Origin: Solanum dulcamara
Lineage: Eukaryota > Streptophyta > Magnoliopsida > Solanales > Solanaceae
Reading direction: 5' to 3'
Assembly: GCF_947179165.1 (NCBI RefSeq)
Contig: NC_077237.1
Span: 84,792,341-84,856,340 of the forward strand
Length of the DNA stretch: 64,000 nt
Shown here: piece after piece, positions 45,304 to 59,200 of the stretch
Layout: every line of letters starts with the position of its first letter
How positions within the stretch are numbered: the stretch's first letter is position 1
The notes under the pieces: generated by a model
Databases searched by the model: none
The model's input: only the letters and a program-made list of their open reading frames with translations
What the model was told of the DNA's origin: nothing
Program-made: the position numbers and the translations under genes

Positions 45304-45760
45304 TAAAAAAATGCGCACAATAGCGCAGCAAATGGCCACCACCCTTTCTTCATCTTCGCCAATGATTTTTTTTCTCGAGTCAGATTAAAAATTTAAATTT
45401 TGTAATATTAATATATTTTAAATTAATAATTTATATAGATTTAACAAACTTTTAACATGATTATAAAATCCATGTTTTATTCTTAGCATTTCTTATTTAT
45501 TTTTAAAATTATTTTATAATAATTAAGCATTAATTAATATAGACTTTATGATAAAATCCTCATATTAACTGTTGTTTTATAAAAGGCGTGCACAAAATGA
45601 TGAGTCGCATCGAAATGCGTTTCTCATTCAATGTAACTCAGGTTCTCGTATGCTAAAACTACATTTTAACTGAAGGATTTAATCCAAACACACCCTAACC
45701 TACATATAAATTGGACAATATTATATAATTACATATTATAAAAAAAGAAAGAAAAAATTA
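45304..45760. other. AT-rich intergenic DNA
   Basis: No recognised feature between the solo LTR and copy b of the MITE-like repeat. Confidence 0.5.
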
Positions 45761-46150
45761 CTTGATTGAGTGCTTTTTAAAAATTAATTACTGATTTTAG
45801 CGATATTTTTTATTTATTACTATTTATAGCAATACATAGCAATATTATGATAAATCTACACTTGTATTAAAAGTGAATTATCCATACAATATAAATATAT
45901 TATAAGTGTTTTAAAATATATATTATGTTTGTATAGTAAGAAACTAACATAATGTATTATAAGTCTATTAAAATATGTGATAAATGTATTAATCCATCTA
46001 TAAAACTTGTATTATATATGTTTTATAAATAGTTCTCTGCAATATGTATTAAAACTGTATTATAAATGTATTATAAGTGTTCAGTGAAAAAAATATTATT
46101 GCTATAAATGATAAATATTTTCTTAATATTGTATATTTATGTAAGTTTCC
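45761..46150. repeat. MITE-like repeat, copy b
   Basis: Same sequence as 43256-43631 with a small internal duplication (AGCAATACATAGCAATATT) and few substitutions. An interrupted C run follows at 46190-46205. Confidence 0.8.
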
Positions 46151-46277
46151 CAAAAAGAAATTACTAATTAACCATTCTTTACTCATGAGGATCCCCCCCC
46201 CCCCCATAGCAAAATAATTATCTAGAGTATGTTTTATGCTAAATTTGTGTTACTTTCCTGCATTTAATTGTGTTATA

Positions 46278-46481
46278 CACTACATCAAAAATATCTTTAG
46301 CGGCAATTAATTAATGACAATAGTTTAATTGCCACAATATATATTTTTTTAGAGGCAATTAACATTTTTTATAAATATTTCTAAAGCCTATAGCGACATT
46401 GAATGTTGGTAAAAACTTTAACACTATTTGTTAATATACATATTTATTGCTGCTAAAAACGGTTTTAATTTTGATATAGTG
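46278..46481. mobile_element. CACTA-type MITE, 204 bp
   Basis: Ends CACTACATCAAAA and, from the right, CACTATATCAAAA. Flanking triplets ATA and ATT agree at two of three positions, as expected for the 3-bp duplication of CACTA elements. Inner AGCGGCAATTAATTAATGAC against the complementary TTGCCACAA-type sequence folds back. Confidence 0.75.
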
Positions 46482-46945
46482 ATTCTTCTAAAATTATTTT
46501 AAATATAACATATGTCCTACAAAAAGCCTTAATAATTATTTGAAATTTGAATAAATTTAGTGAAATATCACAAAAATAAAATTAAAACTTATCAACAATA
46601 AAAGAATCAAAGGTGCAATAATTTCAGAAACTAAAAGCCTTTGACCTTTGGTAAACATACTCCTTACAAAGTCAAAGACACAATGTGTGACCAAATTATT
46701 TTGGCTCATTTTTTTTCTAAAAAACATTGATCCCTATCATACATACATACATATAGATGTGTGTGTGGTGGGGTGGGGTGGGGGCGTCCACATCGAAGCC
46801 AACCAAATGCAACGTTACTTACAACTAATTTCCAAGAAAAGTACTCCAAGATGTCCTTCAACGAATTTGATTACCCGAATTTAACGTGATAAAATTAATT
46901 CATAAAAATATGATCTTCTATTTCATTTTAATATAAACGTATTAT
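46482..46945. other. Intergenic DNA left of the satellite
   Basis: AT-rich, with a GT-rich low-complexity stretch (GTGTGTGGTGGGGTGGGG, 46760-46780). The satellite begins abruptly after ATATAAACGTATTATT. Confidence 0.55.
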
Positions 46946-49900
46946 TTGGGCTACTGGAGTCGTTCCTCAAGTCGTTACGAACGCTACTAAACAAGAATCC
47001 AAGAAAATTCGATCCAGACCCGTGACACCTAAAAAATATGTGGGCTCACACACGGAAAATTGGATAAATCGCCTAATTTTGGTTGCGTCGCCCCTAAATT
47101 GCTCCAAAACACTGTAGAAGCCGTCGAGGCTACTGGAGTCGTTCCCTAGGTTGTTACGGACGCTACTAAAGAAGATTCCTAGAAAATTTGACCTAGACAC
47201 CTGGTACCTAAAAAAATCATGGGCTAACACATACAAAAAATCGGCAAAATCGCCTAATTCATATTGCATCACCTCTTGGATGCTCCTAAACACCGTAGAA
47301 TCTCATCGGGGCTACTAGGGTCATTCCCCAGGTCGTTACGGACGCTACTAAAGAAGAATCTAAGAAAATTCGACCCAAACCCCCGGCATCTAAATAATCT
47401 GTGGGCTAACACACACGAAAAACTGACAAAATTACCTAATTCCTGCTGCGGCGCCCCTAAAATGCTCCTAAACATCGTAGAAGCCCGCCGAGACTATTTG
47501 AGTCATTCAACAGATCGTTACGGACTCTACTAAAGAAGATTCAAAGAAAATTCGACCCAGACACCCGACACCTAAAATATTTGTGGGCTAACACATACGA
47601 AAAACTAGCGAAATTGCCTAATTCTTGTTGTGCCTCCCCTAAAATGCTCCTAAACACAGTAGAATCTCCGCCGGGGCTACTAGAGTCGTTCACCAGGTCG
47701 TTGTGGATGCTATTAAAGAAGAATCCAAGAAAATTTGATCTGGACACCCCGCATCTAAAAATTCTGTGGGCTAACAAACTCAAAAATAGTAAAAATCACT
47801 TAATTTATGTTTCATTACTCCTAAATGTCATAGAAGCCCCATTGGGGCTATTAGAGTCATTACGAAAGATACAACAGAAGAATCCAAAAATATTTGATCC
47901 GAAACCCTGCCACCTAAAAAATCTGTGGGCTAACACACGAATTCCTATTGCATCACCCCAAAAATGCTCCTAAACGCTGTAGAAGCCCCGCCGATGCTAC
48001 TAGAGTCGTTCACCAGGTCGCTACGGACACTACTAAAGAAGAATCTAAGAAAATTTGACCCGAACCTTCGGCGCCTAAACTATCCGTAGGCTAACACACG
48101 AAAAACTAGCAAAATCGCCTAATTCTTATTGTGTCGCCCCTAAAATGCTCCTAAGCGGTGTAGAAGCCCCACCGGAGTTACTTGAGCCGTTTCTCAAGTC
48201 GTTACGAATGCTACTAAAGAAGAATCCAAGAAAATTTGACCCGAACCCCCGAAACTTAAAAAATTTGTGGGCTAACACACAAAAAACTAGCAAAATTGCC
48301 TAATTTCTTTTGTGTCACCCCTAAAATGCTCTAAAACACCCGTAGAAGCTCCTCCCGGTCTACTAGAGTCGTTCCATAGGTCGTTACAGACGCTACTAAA
48401 GAAGAATCCAAAAAATTTTTGCTCGGCACCTAAAATTGGCATGGGCTAACACATATAAAAAACTGGCAAAAATGCCTAATTCTTGTTGCGCCGCCCCTAA
48501 AATGCTCTTAAATGCCATAGAAGACCTGCGGGAGCTATGTGAGTTATTCACCAGGTCGTTACAGACGCTACTAAGGAACATTCTAAGAAAATTCGACCTG
48601 AATCCCCTGACACCTAAAATATCTGTAGGCTAACACATACGAAAAATAAAAAAATTGCCTAATCCTATTACGTCGCCCCTAAAATGCTCTAAATGCTATA
48701 GAAATCCCGCTGGGGCTACTAGAGTCGTTCCCAAGTTCACTACGAATATTACTAAATAAGAATCCAAAAAAATTCTACCCGAACCCCGGCACTTGAAAAA
48801 TCTATGGGCGTTACACACGAAAAGCTGGAAAAATCGCCTAATTTCTGTTGCATTGCCCCTAAACATTGTAAAAGCCCCGACACGGCTATTAGAGTCATTT
48901 CTCAGGTCGTTACGGACGCTAATAAAGAAGAATCCTACTTGGACCTCCAGCACCTAAAAATTTCATGGGCTACTAGAGTTGTTTTTTCCAGGTCGTTACA
49001 GTATGAAGAATCCAAGAGAATTTGACCCGGGCCCCTGTCACCTAAAAAATTCATTGGCAAACACACATGAAAAACTGGAAAAATCGCCTAATTTCTGTTG
49101 CATCGCCCCTAAAATGCTCATAAACACCGTAGAAGATTCATCGGGGCTACGGTACTCTCTGGGTTGTTACGGACGCTACTAAAGAAGAATATCATAAAAT
49201 TCGACTTAGACCCTCGGCACCTAAAAAATCCATGGGCTACTAGAGTTGTTTTCCAGGTCGTTACAGTAAGAGGAATCCAAGAGAATTTAACCCGGACCCC
49301 CGTCACCTAAAAAATTCATGGGCAAACACATATGAAAAACTAGAAAAATCGCCTAAATCCTGTTGCGTCGCCCCTAAAATGCTCGTAAACGCCGTAGAAG
49401 ATTCGTTGAGGCTACGTGAGTAATTCTCCGAGTTGTTACGAATGCTACTAAACAAGAATACAATAAAATTCGACTCAGACCCTCGATATCTAAAAAATCA
49501 ATGGGCTAACACACACAAAAATTTGGCAAAATTGCCTAATTCTTGTTGCGCCACCCCTAAAATGCTCTTAAATACCATAGAAGCCCTGCGGGGGCTACGG
49601 GAGATGTTCACCAGGTCGTTACGGACGCTACTAAAGAACATTCTAAAAAAATTTGACCTGAATCCAAACACCTAAAATATACGTGAGCTAACACATACGA
49701 AAAATGGAAAAATTGCCTAATCCTGTTACGTCACCCCTAAAATGCTCTGAACGCCATAGAAATCCCACCGGGGCTACTAGAGGCGTTCCCCAAGTCGTTA
49801 CGAATGTTAATAAATAAGAATCTAAGAAAATTCTACTCGAACCCCGGCACTTAAAAAAATTGTGGGCTAACAGTAACGAAAAGCTGGAAAAATCGCCTAA

Positions 49901-52900
49901 TTTCTGTTGCATTGCCCCTAAACATTGTAGAAGTCCCGCCACGACTACTAGAGTCGTTCCCCAGGTCGTTACGGACGCTAATAAAGAAGAATCCTACCTG
50001 GACCCCCGGCACCTAAAAAATCCATGGGCTACTAGAGTTGTTTTCCAGGTCGTTACAATAAGAAGAATCCAAGAGAATTTGACCCGGGCCCCTGTCACCT
50101 AAAAATTTCATTGGCAAACACACATGAAAAACTGACAAAATCGCCTAATTCCTGTTGCGTCGCCCCTAAAATGCTTGTAAACACCGTAGAAGATTCGCTA
50201 GGGCTACGGGTACTCTCTAGGTTGTTACGGATGCTACTAAATAAGAATACCATAAAATTTGACTTAGACCCTCGACACCTAAAATATCAATAGGCTAACA
50301 CTTACGAAAATCTGAAAAAATTGCATAATTCATTGCGTCGCCCCTAAAATGCTCATAAATATCGTAAAAGCTCCACCGGGGCTATGTGAGCCATTCCCCA
50401 GGTCATTAAGGATGCTACTAAAGAAGAATTCAATAAAATTTGACCCGAACCCCCGACACTTCAAAAATCTTTGTGCTAAAACACACAAAAAACTGACAAA
50501 ATCACCTAATTCATGTTGCGTTGCCCCTAAAATATTCCTAAACACCATAGAAGCCCCGTAGAGGGTACAAAAGTCATTCTCCAGGTCGTTACGGATGCTA
50601 ATAAAGAAGAATCCAAGAAATATTTGACCCGAACCTTCGGCATCTAAAAAATTCATGGGCTAAAACAGATGAAAACTGGCAAAATTACCTAATTTCGATT
50701 GCGTCGCCTCTAAAATGCTTCTAAATGTCGTAGCTACTGGAGTCATTATCCAGGTCGTTACGGACACTACTAAAGAAGAATCCATAAAAATTCAACTCGA
50801 ATCCCAGGCACCTAAAAAATCCGTAGGCTAACACACATGAAAAACTGGCAAAATAGCCTAATTCCTGTTGCATTGCCCCCAAAATGCTCCAAAGTGCCTA
50901 AAATGCTCCTAAGTAGCGTAGAAGCGCCGCTGGGGCTATTGAAGTCGTTCCCTAGGTCGTTATGAATGCTTCTAAAGAACAATCCAAGAAAATTTGACTA
51001 TGGGCCCAAACACCTAAAAAATTCATCGGTTAACACACACGAAAATTTGGCAAAATAATCTAATTCCTGTTGCGTTTTCCCTAAAATGCCCCTAAATACC
51101 GTAGAAGCCCCACTGAAACTGCTGGAGTCGTTCACCAGGTCGTTACAGACACTACTAAAGAAGAATCCAAGAAAATTTGACACGTACTCCCAACACCTAA
51201 AAAATCTATGGTCTTATCCACACGAAAAACTGAAAAATTGCATAATTCTTGTTGTGTCGCCCCTAAAATGCTCATAAACGTCATAGTAGTTTCACTAAGG
51301 ATACATGAGTCATTCCCTTGGCCGTTAAGAAAGTTACTAAAAACGAATCTAAGAAAGTTCGAACCGAACACCCGGCACCTAAAAAATCTGTGGGCTAACA
51401 CACACGAAAAACTGGCAAAATCACCTAATTTTTGTTGCATCGCCCTTAAAATTCTCCGAAATGCTGTAGAAGCTTCGGGGGCTACTAAAGTCATTCCCCA
51501 AGTCATTACCCATGCTACTAAAGGATAATTTAAGAAAATTTGACCCGGACCCCCGACACCTAAAATATCTGTGTGCTAATACATACGAAAAATTGGCAAA
51601 ATCGCTAAATTCTTGTTGCACGCCCCTAAAATACTCCTAAACGCCATAGAATCCCCATCGGGGTACTAGAGTCGTTCCCCTGACCGTTTTGGACTCTACT
51701 AAAAAGAATCAAAGAAAATTCAACCCTGACCCATGACACCTAAAAAATCCATCGTCTAACACACACGAAAAATTGGCAAAATCATTTCAATCCTAGTGCA
51801 TCGCCCCTAAAATGCTCGTAAATGACTAAAATGCTTCTAAGCGGCGTAGAAGCCCCGGTGGGACTACTAGAGTCATTCCAGATCTTTATGAATGCTACTA
51901 AAGAAGAATTCAAGAAAATTTGACCCGGATCTACTACACCTAAAAAATTCATGGGCTAACATATACAAAAAAGGCAAAATCGCCTATTTCCTGTTGCGTC
52001 GCCCCTAAAATGCTCCAAAACCCCGTAAGCGTCCTGTCGAAGCTATTGGAGTTGTTCCCAGGTCGTTACAGATTCTACTAAAAAAGAATCAAAGAAAATT
52101 CAAACTGGACGCCCGACACTTAAAATATTCGTGGGCTAACAAACACGAAAAACTAGAAAAATCGCCTAATTACTGTTGCGTCGCCCCTAAAATGATCCTA
52201 AACGCCTTAAATTCGCTTCATACCCTTGGCACTTAAAAACTATGGGCTAACACAAATTAAAAACTGGCAAAATTGCCTAATCTTGTTGCATTGCCCTTAA
52301 AATGCTCTAAACAGTGTAGAAGCCCCGATGGAGCTATTGAAGTCGTTCATTAGGTCATTACGGATGCTACTAAAGAAAAATCCAAAAATATTTGACCCGC
52401 ACCACCAGCACCTAAAAAACTCATGGGCTAACACATACGAAAAACAGGCAAAATCACTTAATTTCTATTGCGTCACCCCTAAAATGCTCCTAAACACCAT
52501 AGAAGCGCCGTTGGGGTCACAAAAATAGTGCCCCAAGTAGTTACTAACGCTACTAAAGAAGAATCCAAGAAAATTTGACAAGAAACATGGGACCTAAAAA
52601 ATCCGGTGGCTAACACATATGAAAAATTGGCAAAATCGCTTAATTCCTGCTGCGGCACCTCTAAAATGCTCCTAAACGCCATAGAAGCTCGACGAGACTA
52701 TTGGATTCATTCACCAGATCATTACGGACGCTACTAAAGAAGAATCAAATAAAATTCAACCCAGACACCCGGCACCTAAAAAATCTGTGCGCTGACACAC
52801 ACGAAAAACTGGCAAAATCGCCGAATTCCTATTGCATCACTCTTAAAATGCTCCTAAACGCCGTAGAATCCTCGTCGGGGCTACATAAATTATTCTTTGG

Positions 52901-55900
52901 GTCATTAAGAATTCTACTAAAGAATAATCCAACAAAATTTGACTAGAACCCCCGGCTTCTAAACTATTCGTGGACTAACATACACAAAAAATTAGAAATA
53001 TTGCCTAATTCCTGTTGCACTGCCCATAAAATGCTCCTAAATGTTGTAGAAGCCCTAGCGGGGTTGTTGGAATCGTTCCCATGTTGTTATGGATGCTGAT
53101 AAAGAAGAATAAAAGAAAACTCAACTCGGACCTCCGATACCCAAAAAATCTGTGGCTAACACACATGAAAATAGGTAAAATTACCTAATTCCTATTGCAT
53201 CATTTTTAAAATTCTCCAAAACAAAGTAGAAGCCTCGCCGGGATTACTGGAGTCGTTCTCACATCCTTACAAATGCTATTAAAGAAGAATCTAAGAAAAT
53301 TCAACTCGAACCCCCGACACCTAAAAACTTTGTAGGCTAACACACACGAAAAACTGGCAAAAATGTTTTATTCCTATTGCGTCGCCCCTAAAATGCTCCT
53401 AAAAACCGTAGAAGCCCCGACGGGGCTATTGGAGTCATTTTCTCGGTATTTATGGACGCTACTAAAGAAGAATCCAAAATAATTCAACTCAGAACCCAAC
53501 ACCTAAAAAATACATCAGCTATCACACACGAAAAATTGACAAAATTGCTTAATTCCTGTTTTGTCATCCCTAAAATACTCCTAAATGCCTAAAATTCTCC
53601 TACGAGGCCTAGTTGCCCGTAGAGGCTACTAAAGTTGTTCTTTAGGTCATTAAGAAACTAAAGAAAAATCTAAGAAAATTTGACCCAACACCCAGTACCT
53701 AAAAAATCCATGGGCGTTACACACGAAAATCTGGCAAATCACTCAAATCTTGTTGTGTCGCCCCTAAAATACTCTAAAATGCCGAAGAAGCCCCACCTGG
53801 GATACTGAAGTCGTTCTCAGGTTGTTATTAACGCTACTAAATAAGAATTCAAGAAAATTCTATTCGGACCCCTAGCACCTAAAATATCCGTGGCTAACAT
53901 ACATGAAAAATTGACAAAATTGCCTAATCCTGTTGCATTGCCCCTAAAATGCTCTAAAATCCATAGAAAAGGTTATTGAAGTTGTTCACCAGGTCATTAC
54001 GAATGATACTAAAAACGAATCTATGAAAATTCGATCTAGACCTTCGGCACCCAAAAAGTCCATGGGCTAACAAGTTCGAAAGACAGGCAGAATTGCGTAA
54101 TTCGTGTGGCATCACCTCTAAAATGCTCGTAAATACTGTAGAATCCCCACTGGGCTATTGGAGTCATTCTCCAAGTTGTTATGGAAGCTACTAAAGAATA
54201 ATCAAAGAAAATTTGATACAGACCCATGACACCTAAAAAATCCGTGCGCTAACAGACACGACAGACTAGAAAAATTGCCTAATTCCTTTTGTGTCACCTC
54301 TAAAATGCTACTAAACGCCGTAGAAGCCCCGCTAGCACTACTAGAGTCATTCCACAGTCGTTACAAATGCTACTAAATAACTCTTTAATAATATTCGACT
54401 CGAACCCCCGGCACCTAAAAAATTCATGGGCTAACACACATGAAAAACTGACAAAATTGCCTAATTTCTATTGCTTTGCCCCTTGAATACTCCTAAATGC
54501 CGTAGAAGCCCCGCCGGGGTTACTAGAGTCATTCCCTAGGTCATTACGAATGTTACTAAAAAAGAATCCAAAAAAATTCTACTTGGACCCCGACATCTAA
54601 AAAATTCGTGGGCTAACACACACGAAAAACTGGCGAAATCACCTAATTTTTGTTACGACGCCCCTAAAATTCTCCTAAACATTGTAGAAGCTCCGCCGGG
54701 GCTACATGAGTCCTTACCTAGGTTGTTAAGGATTTTACTAACGAAGAATCCAAGAAAAATTTGACCCTGACTCCCAACACCTTAAAAAATCCATGCTAAA
54801 ACATACGTAAAACTGGAAAAATCACCTAATTCTTGTTGCGTTGCCCCTAAAAAACTCCCAAACACCATAGAAGCCTCGCCGGTGCTACTGGATTCATTTT
54901 TCAAGTCTTTACAAATGCTACTAAAGAAAAATCGAAGAAAGTTTATACCGAACTCCCCGCCCCTAAAACATTCGTGGGCTAATACACATGAAAAACTGGC
55001 AAAATTACCTAATACATGTTGCGTTGCCTCTAAAATGATCCGTAGAATCCTCTCCGGTGCTACTAGAGTTGTTCCCAAGTCGTTATGGATCCTACTAAAG
55101 AATAATCTAAGAAAGTTTGACCCGAACCCCAAGCACCAAAAAAATCTATGGGCTGACACACACGAAAAACTAGCAAAATTTCCTATTCCTGTTATGTCGC
55201 TCCTAAAATACTCATAAATGCCGTAGAAGCCTCATCGGGGCTATTAGAGTCATTCCCTGATGGTTACAAATGTTACTAAAGAATAATCCAAGAAAATTCG
55301 ACCCGGTCCTCGACACCTAAAAAATCCATTGGCTAACACATACAAAAAACTAACCAAATCAGCTAATTCCTGTTGCGTCGTCCCTAAAATGATCCTAAAT
55401 GCCATAGAAGCCCCGCCGGAGCTACTGGAGTTGTTCCCCAGGTCGCTATGGACACTACTAAAGAATAATCCAAGAAAATTTGACTTGAACCCTAACACCT
55501 AAAAAATCTATAGGCTAAAACACACGAAAAAACAGGCAAAATAGCCTAATTCTTGTTGTGTTCCCCTAAATTGCTGCTAAACACCGTAGAAGCCCCATCA
55601 GAGCTACTTGAGTCATTGCTAGGTCGTTACAGACACTAGTAAAGAAGAATCCAAGTAAAAAATCTGTGGGCTAACACATACTAAAAACTAGCAAAGTCGC
55701 TTAATTCCTGATGCATTACCCTTAAAAGCTCCTAAATATTGTAGAAGCTCCACTAGGGCTCCAAGAGTCATTCCCCTAGTCATTATTGGCTCTATTATAG
55801 CAGAATCTAAGAAAACTCTACCCGAATCCCCGGCACCTAAAAAATCTATGGGCTAACACGTACCAAAAATTGGCAAAATCGCCTCATTCCCGTAGAATTG

Positions 55901-56232
55901 CCCCTAAAATGCTCATAAATGCCATAGAATCCCTACCGGGGCTACATAAGTCATTCTCCAGGTTGTTATAGATGCTACTAAATAAGAATTCAAGAAAATT
56001 CGACCCAGACCCCTGGCACTAAAAAGATCCATGGGATAACATACACGAAAAATTGGCAAAATTGTCTAATCTTGTTGCGTCGCCCCTAAAATGCTCTAAA
56101 CGCTGTAGATTTCCCGCCGGAGCTACTTGGGTCATTCACAAGGTTGTTACGAACACTACTTAGGAACAAACCGAGAAAATTCAATCCGTACCCCAGCACC
56201 TCTAACACACAAAAAAAACTAGCAACATCGCT
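46946..56232. repeat. Satellite subfamily A
   Basis: Marked by CGCCCCTAAAATGCTC, ACGCTACTAAAGAAGAATCC and CACCTAAAAAATC. It shows shortened monomers where GGGCTA of the ..GTGGGCTAACAC.. site is joined to GGGCTA of the ..GGGGCTACTAGAG.. site. Confidence 0.9.
48436..50290. repeat. Higher-order repeat of about 1061 bp inside subfamily A
   Basis: 48436-49218 and 49497-50280 match monomer by monomer with the same private changes (for example ACGCTAATAAAGAAGAATCC at 48920 and 49981, and the shortened CCATGGGCTACTAGAGTTG monomer at 48965 and 50026). The first block contains a further local duplication of its short monomer (about 49213-49490). Confidence 0.85.
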
Positions 56233-56272
56233 TCCAATTGGTAATGACATAGGGAATGACTCTTGTAACCCC
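56233..56272 (-). repeat. Inverted monomer piece at the subfamily boundary
   Basis: GGTAATGACATAGGGAATGAC (56240-56260) is the complement of the monomer core GTCATTCCCTAGGTCATTACC. About 40 bp are inverted. It is the only inverted piece of monomer I noticed in the array. Confidence 0.8.
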
Positions 56273-59200
56273 CAGCACCTAAAATATTCATGGACTAACA
56301 CACGAAAAACTTGCAAAACTGTCTAATTCTTGTTGCGTCGCCAATAAAATGCACCTAGACTCCTCTTAAGTACCGTTGGGACTATCGGAGTCATTCCCTA
56401 GGTTGTTACAGACACTACTATGGAAAACTCTAATAAAGTTTGACCTGGAACCCCGACATCTAAAAGTTATGTGTGATAACACACACTAAAAATTGGGAAA
56501 ATCGCCTAATTCTTAGTGTATTGCCAATAAAATGCTTTTAAACCCCAAAAGAGTTAACGGGATTGCTGGAGTCATTCCCTAGACCGTCATGAACACTACT
56601 ATGGATGAATCCAAGAAAATTCAATCTGGACCCCTGACCCCCAAAAATTCTGTAGGCTAACATACACGAAAAATTAGAAAAATTGCCTAATTCCTATTAT
56701 ATCGCCAATAAAATGCTACTAAACCCCTCTAAAGCACCACCAGGGCTACTGGAGTCATTACCCGGGTCTTTAAAGATGCTACTATGGAAGAATCCAACAA
56801 AATTCTATCCAAACCCTCGACACCTAAAAAATCTGTGGGCTAACACATACTAAAAACTGGCAAATTTACCTAATTCCTGTTGCCTCGCCAATAAAATGCT
56901 CTGAAACGCTTCTTAAGCACCGCCGAGGATACTAGAGTCATTCTTTAGGTCATTACGGATTCTATTATGGAAAAATCCAAGAAACTTCAACTCGGATGCC
57001 CGACACCAAAAAATTTCGTGGGCACACACGAAAAACTAGCAAAATCGCCTAATTCTTATTGCATCGCCAATAAAATGCTTCTAAACCCCTCTAAAGCGCC
57101 ATTGAGGCTACTGGATTCATTCCCAAGGTCGTTACAGATGCTACTATTTAAGAATCAAAGAAAATTTGATGCAGACCTCAGCACCTAAAAATTCGTGGGC
57201 TAACACACATGAAAAACAGGTAAAATCGCTTAATTTCTGTTCCATCACTAATAAAATATTTCTAAACCCATCTAAAGTACCGCTGGGGCTACTGGAGTCG
57301 TTTCATAGTTTATTAAAAATGGTACTATGGAAGAAATGAAGAAAATTCAATTCGAACATCCGGCACCTAAAAAATTCATGGGCTAACACACACGAAGAAT
57401 TGGCAAAATCACCTAATTCCTGGTGCATCGCCAATAAAATACTCCTAAACCCCTTGAAAGCACTGCTGAGGCAACTAGAGTTATTATCTAGGTCGTTACA
57501 GATGTTACTATAGAAGAATCCAAAAAAGTTCAACTAAAACCACCGACACCTAAAAATCCGTGTGCTAACACACATAAAAATGCCTAATTCCTATTGTGTC
57601 GCTAATAAAAAATGTTCCTAAATCCATCTAAAGCACAACCGGGGCAACTAGAGTTGTTGTCCAACTCTTTATAGTGGCTACTATGGAATAATCCTAGAAA
57701 GTTCGATCCAGACCCCCGGCACCTCAAAATTCATGGGCTAACACACAAAAAATTGGCAAAATTGTCTAATTCCTATTACGTCGCCAATAAAATTCTCCTA
57801 AACCTTCTAAAGCATGGCCGGGGCAACTAAAGTCATTCCCCAGGTCATTACAGATGCTACTATGGAAGAATCCAAGAAAGCTCGACCCGGACCCCCGGCA
57901 CCTAAAAATCTGTGGGTTAACACACATAAAAAATTAGCAAAATTGCCTAATTTCTGGTGCGTCGCCAATAAAATTGTCCTATACCCCTCTAAAGCACCGT
58001 AGGCGCTATTGGAGTCGTTTCCTAGGCCATTACTATGGAAGAATACAAGAAAGTTTGATCCGAACCCTCGGTACATAAAAATCTGTTCGCTAACACATAT
58101 GAAAAACTGACAAAATTACCTAATTCCATTTGCATCGCAATTAAAATGCTCTTAAACCCCTCTAAAGCATTGCTGGGGCTACTAGAGTGGTTTCTCAGGT
58201 CGTTACGAATGCTACTATGGAAGAATCTAAGAAAGTTCAACCCGAAACCCCGGAACCTACAAATCTATGGGCTAACACACACAAACAACTCGAAAAATTG
58301 CCTAATTTCTATTGCGTCGCCAATATAATGTTGCTAAACCCCAATAAAATACCACTGGGGTAACTAGAATCGTTCCCTAGGTCGTTATAGATACTACTAT
58401 GAAAGAATCTAAAAAAGTTCGACCCGGACCCCCGACACCTAAAAATCTATAGGCTGACACACAAAAAACTGGCAACTCGCCTAATTCTTATGGCATCGTC
58501 AATAAAATAATCCTAAACCCCTTTGAAGCACTTTCAAAGCTACTAGAGTCATTCTACAAGTCATAACAGACGCTACTATAAAAGAATCTAAGAAAATTTG
58601 ACCCAAACCCCAGCACCTAAAAATTTGTGGACTAACACACATGAAAAACCGATAAAATGGCCTAATTCCTGTTGCGTCCCAATAAAATACTCTTAAACCC
58701 CTCTAAAGCGCCGTCAGGCTACTGGAATCGTTCCCCAGATCATTACGTATGCTACTATGGAATAATCCTATAAAGTTTGACCCACACCCCCGACATCTAA
58801 TAATCCGTGGGCTAACACACACAAAAATCTGGTAAAATTGCCTAATTATTATTGTGTCGTCAATAAAATACTTCTACACCCCTCAAAATCGTCATTAGGG
58901 GCTATTGGAGTCATTTCCTAGGTCATTAAGGATGCTATTATTAAAGAATCCAAGACAATTTGACCCGGACCCTCAGCACCTAAAAATCTGTGGGCTAAAA
59001 CACACGAAAAATTGGCAAAATCGCCTAATCCATGTTGCGTCGCCAATAAAATGCTTTTAAACCCCTCTAAAGCATCGTCGTAGCTACTGGAGTTGTTCCC
59101 CAGGTCCTTACGGATGCTACTATGCAAGAATCTAAGAAAGTTTGACCGGGACACTTGGTACCTAAAAAATCTTTGGGCTAACAGACACGAAAAAATAGCA

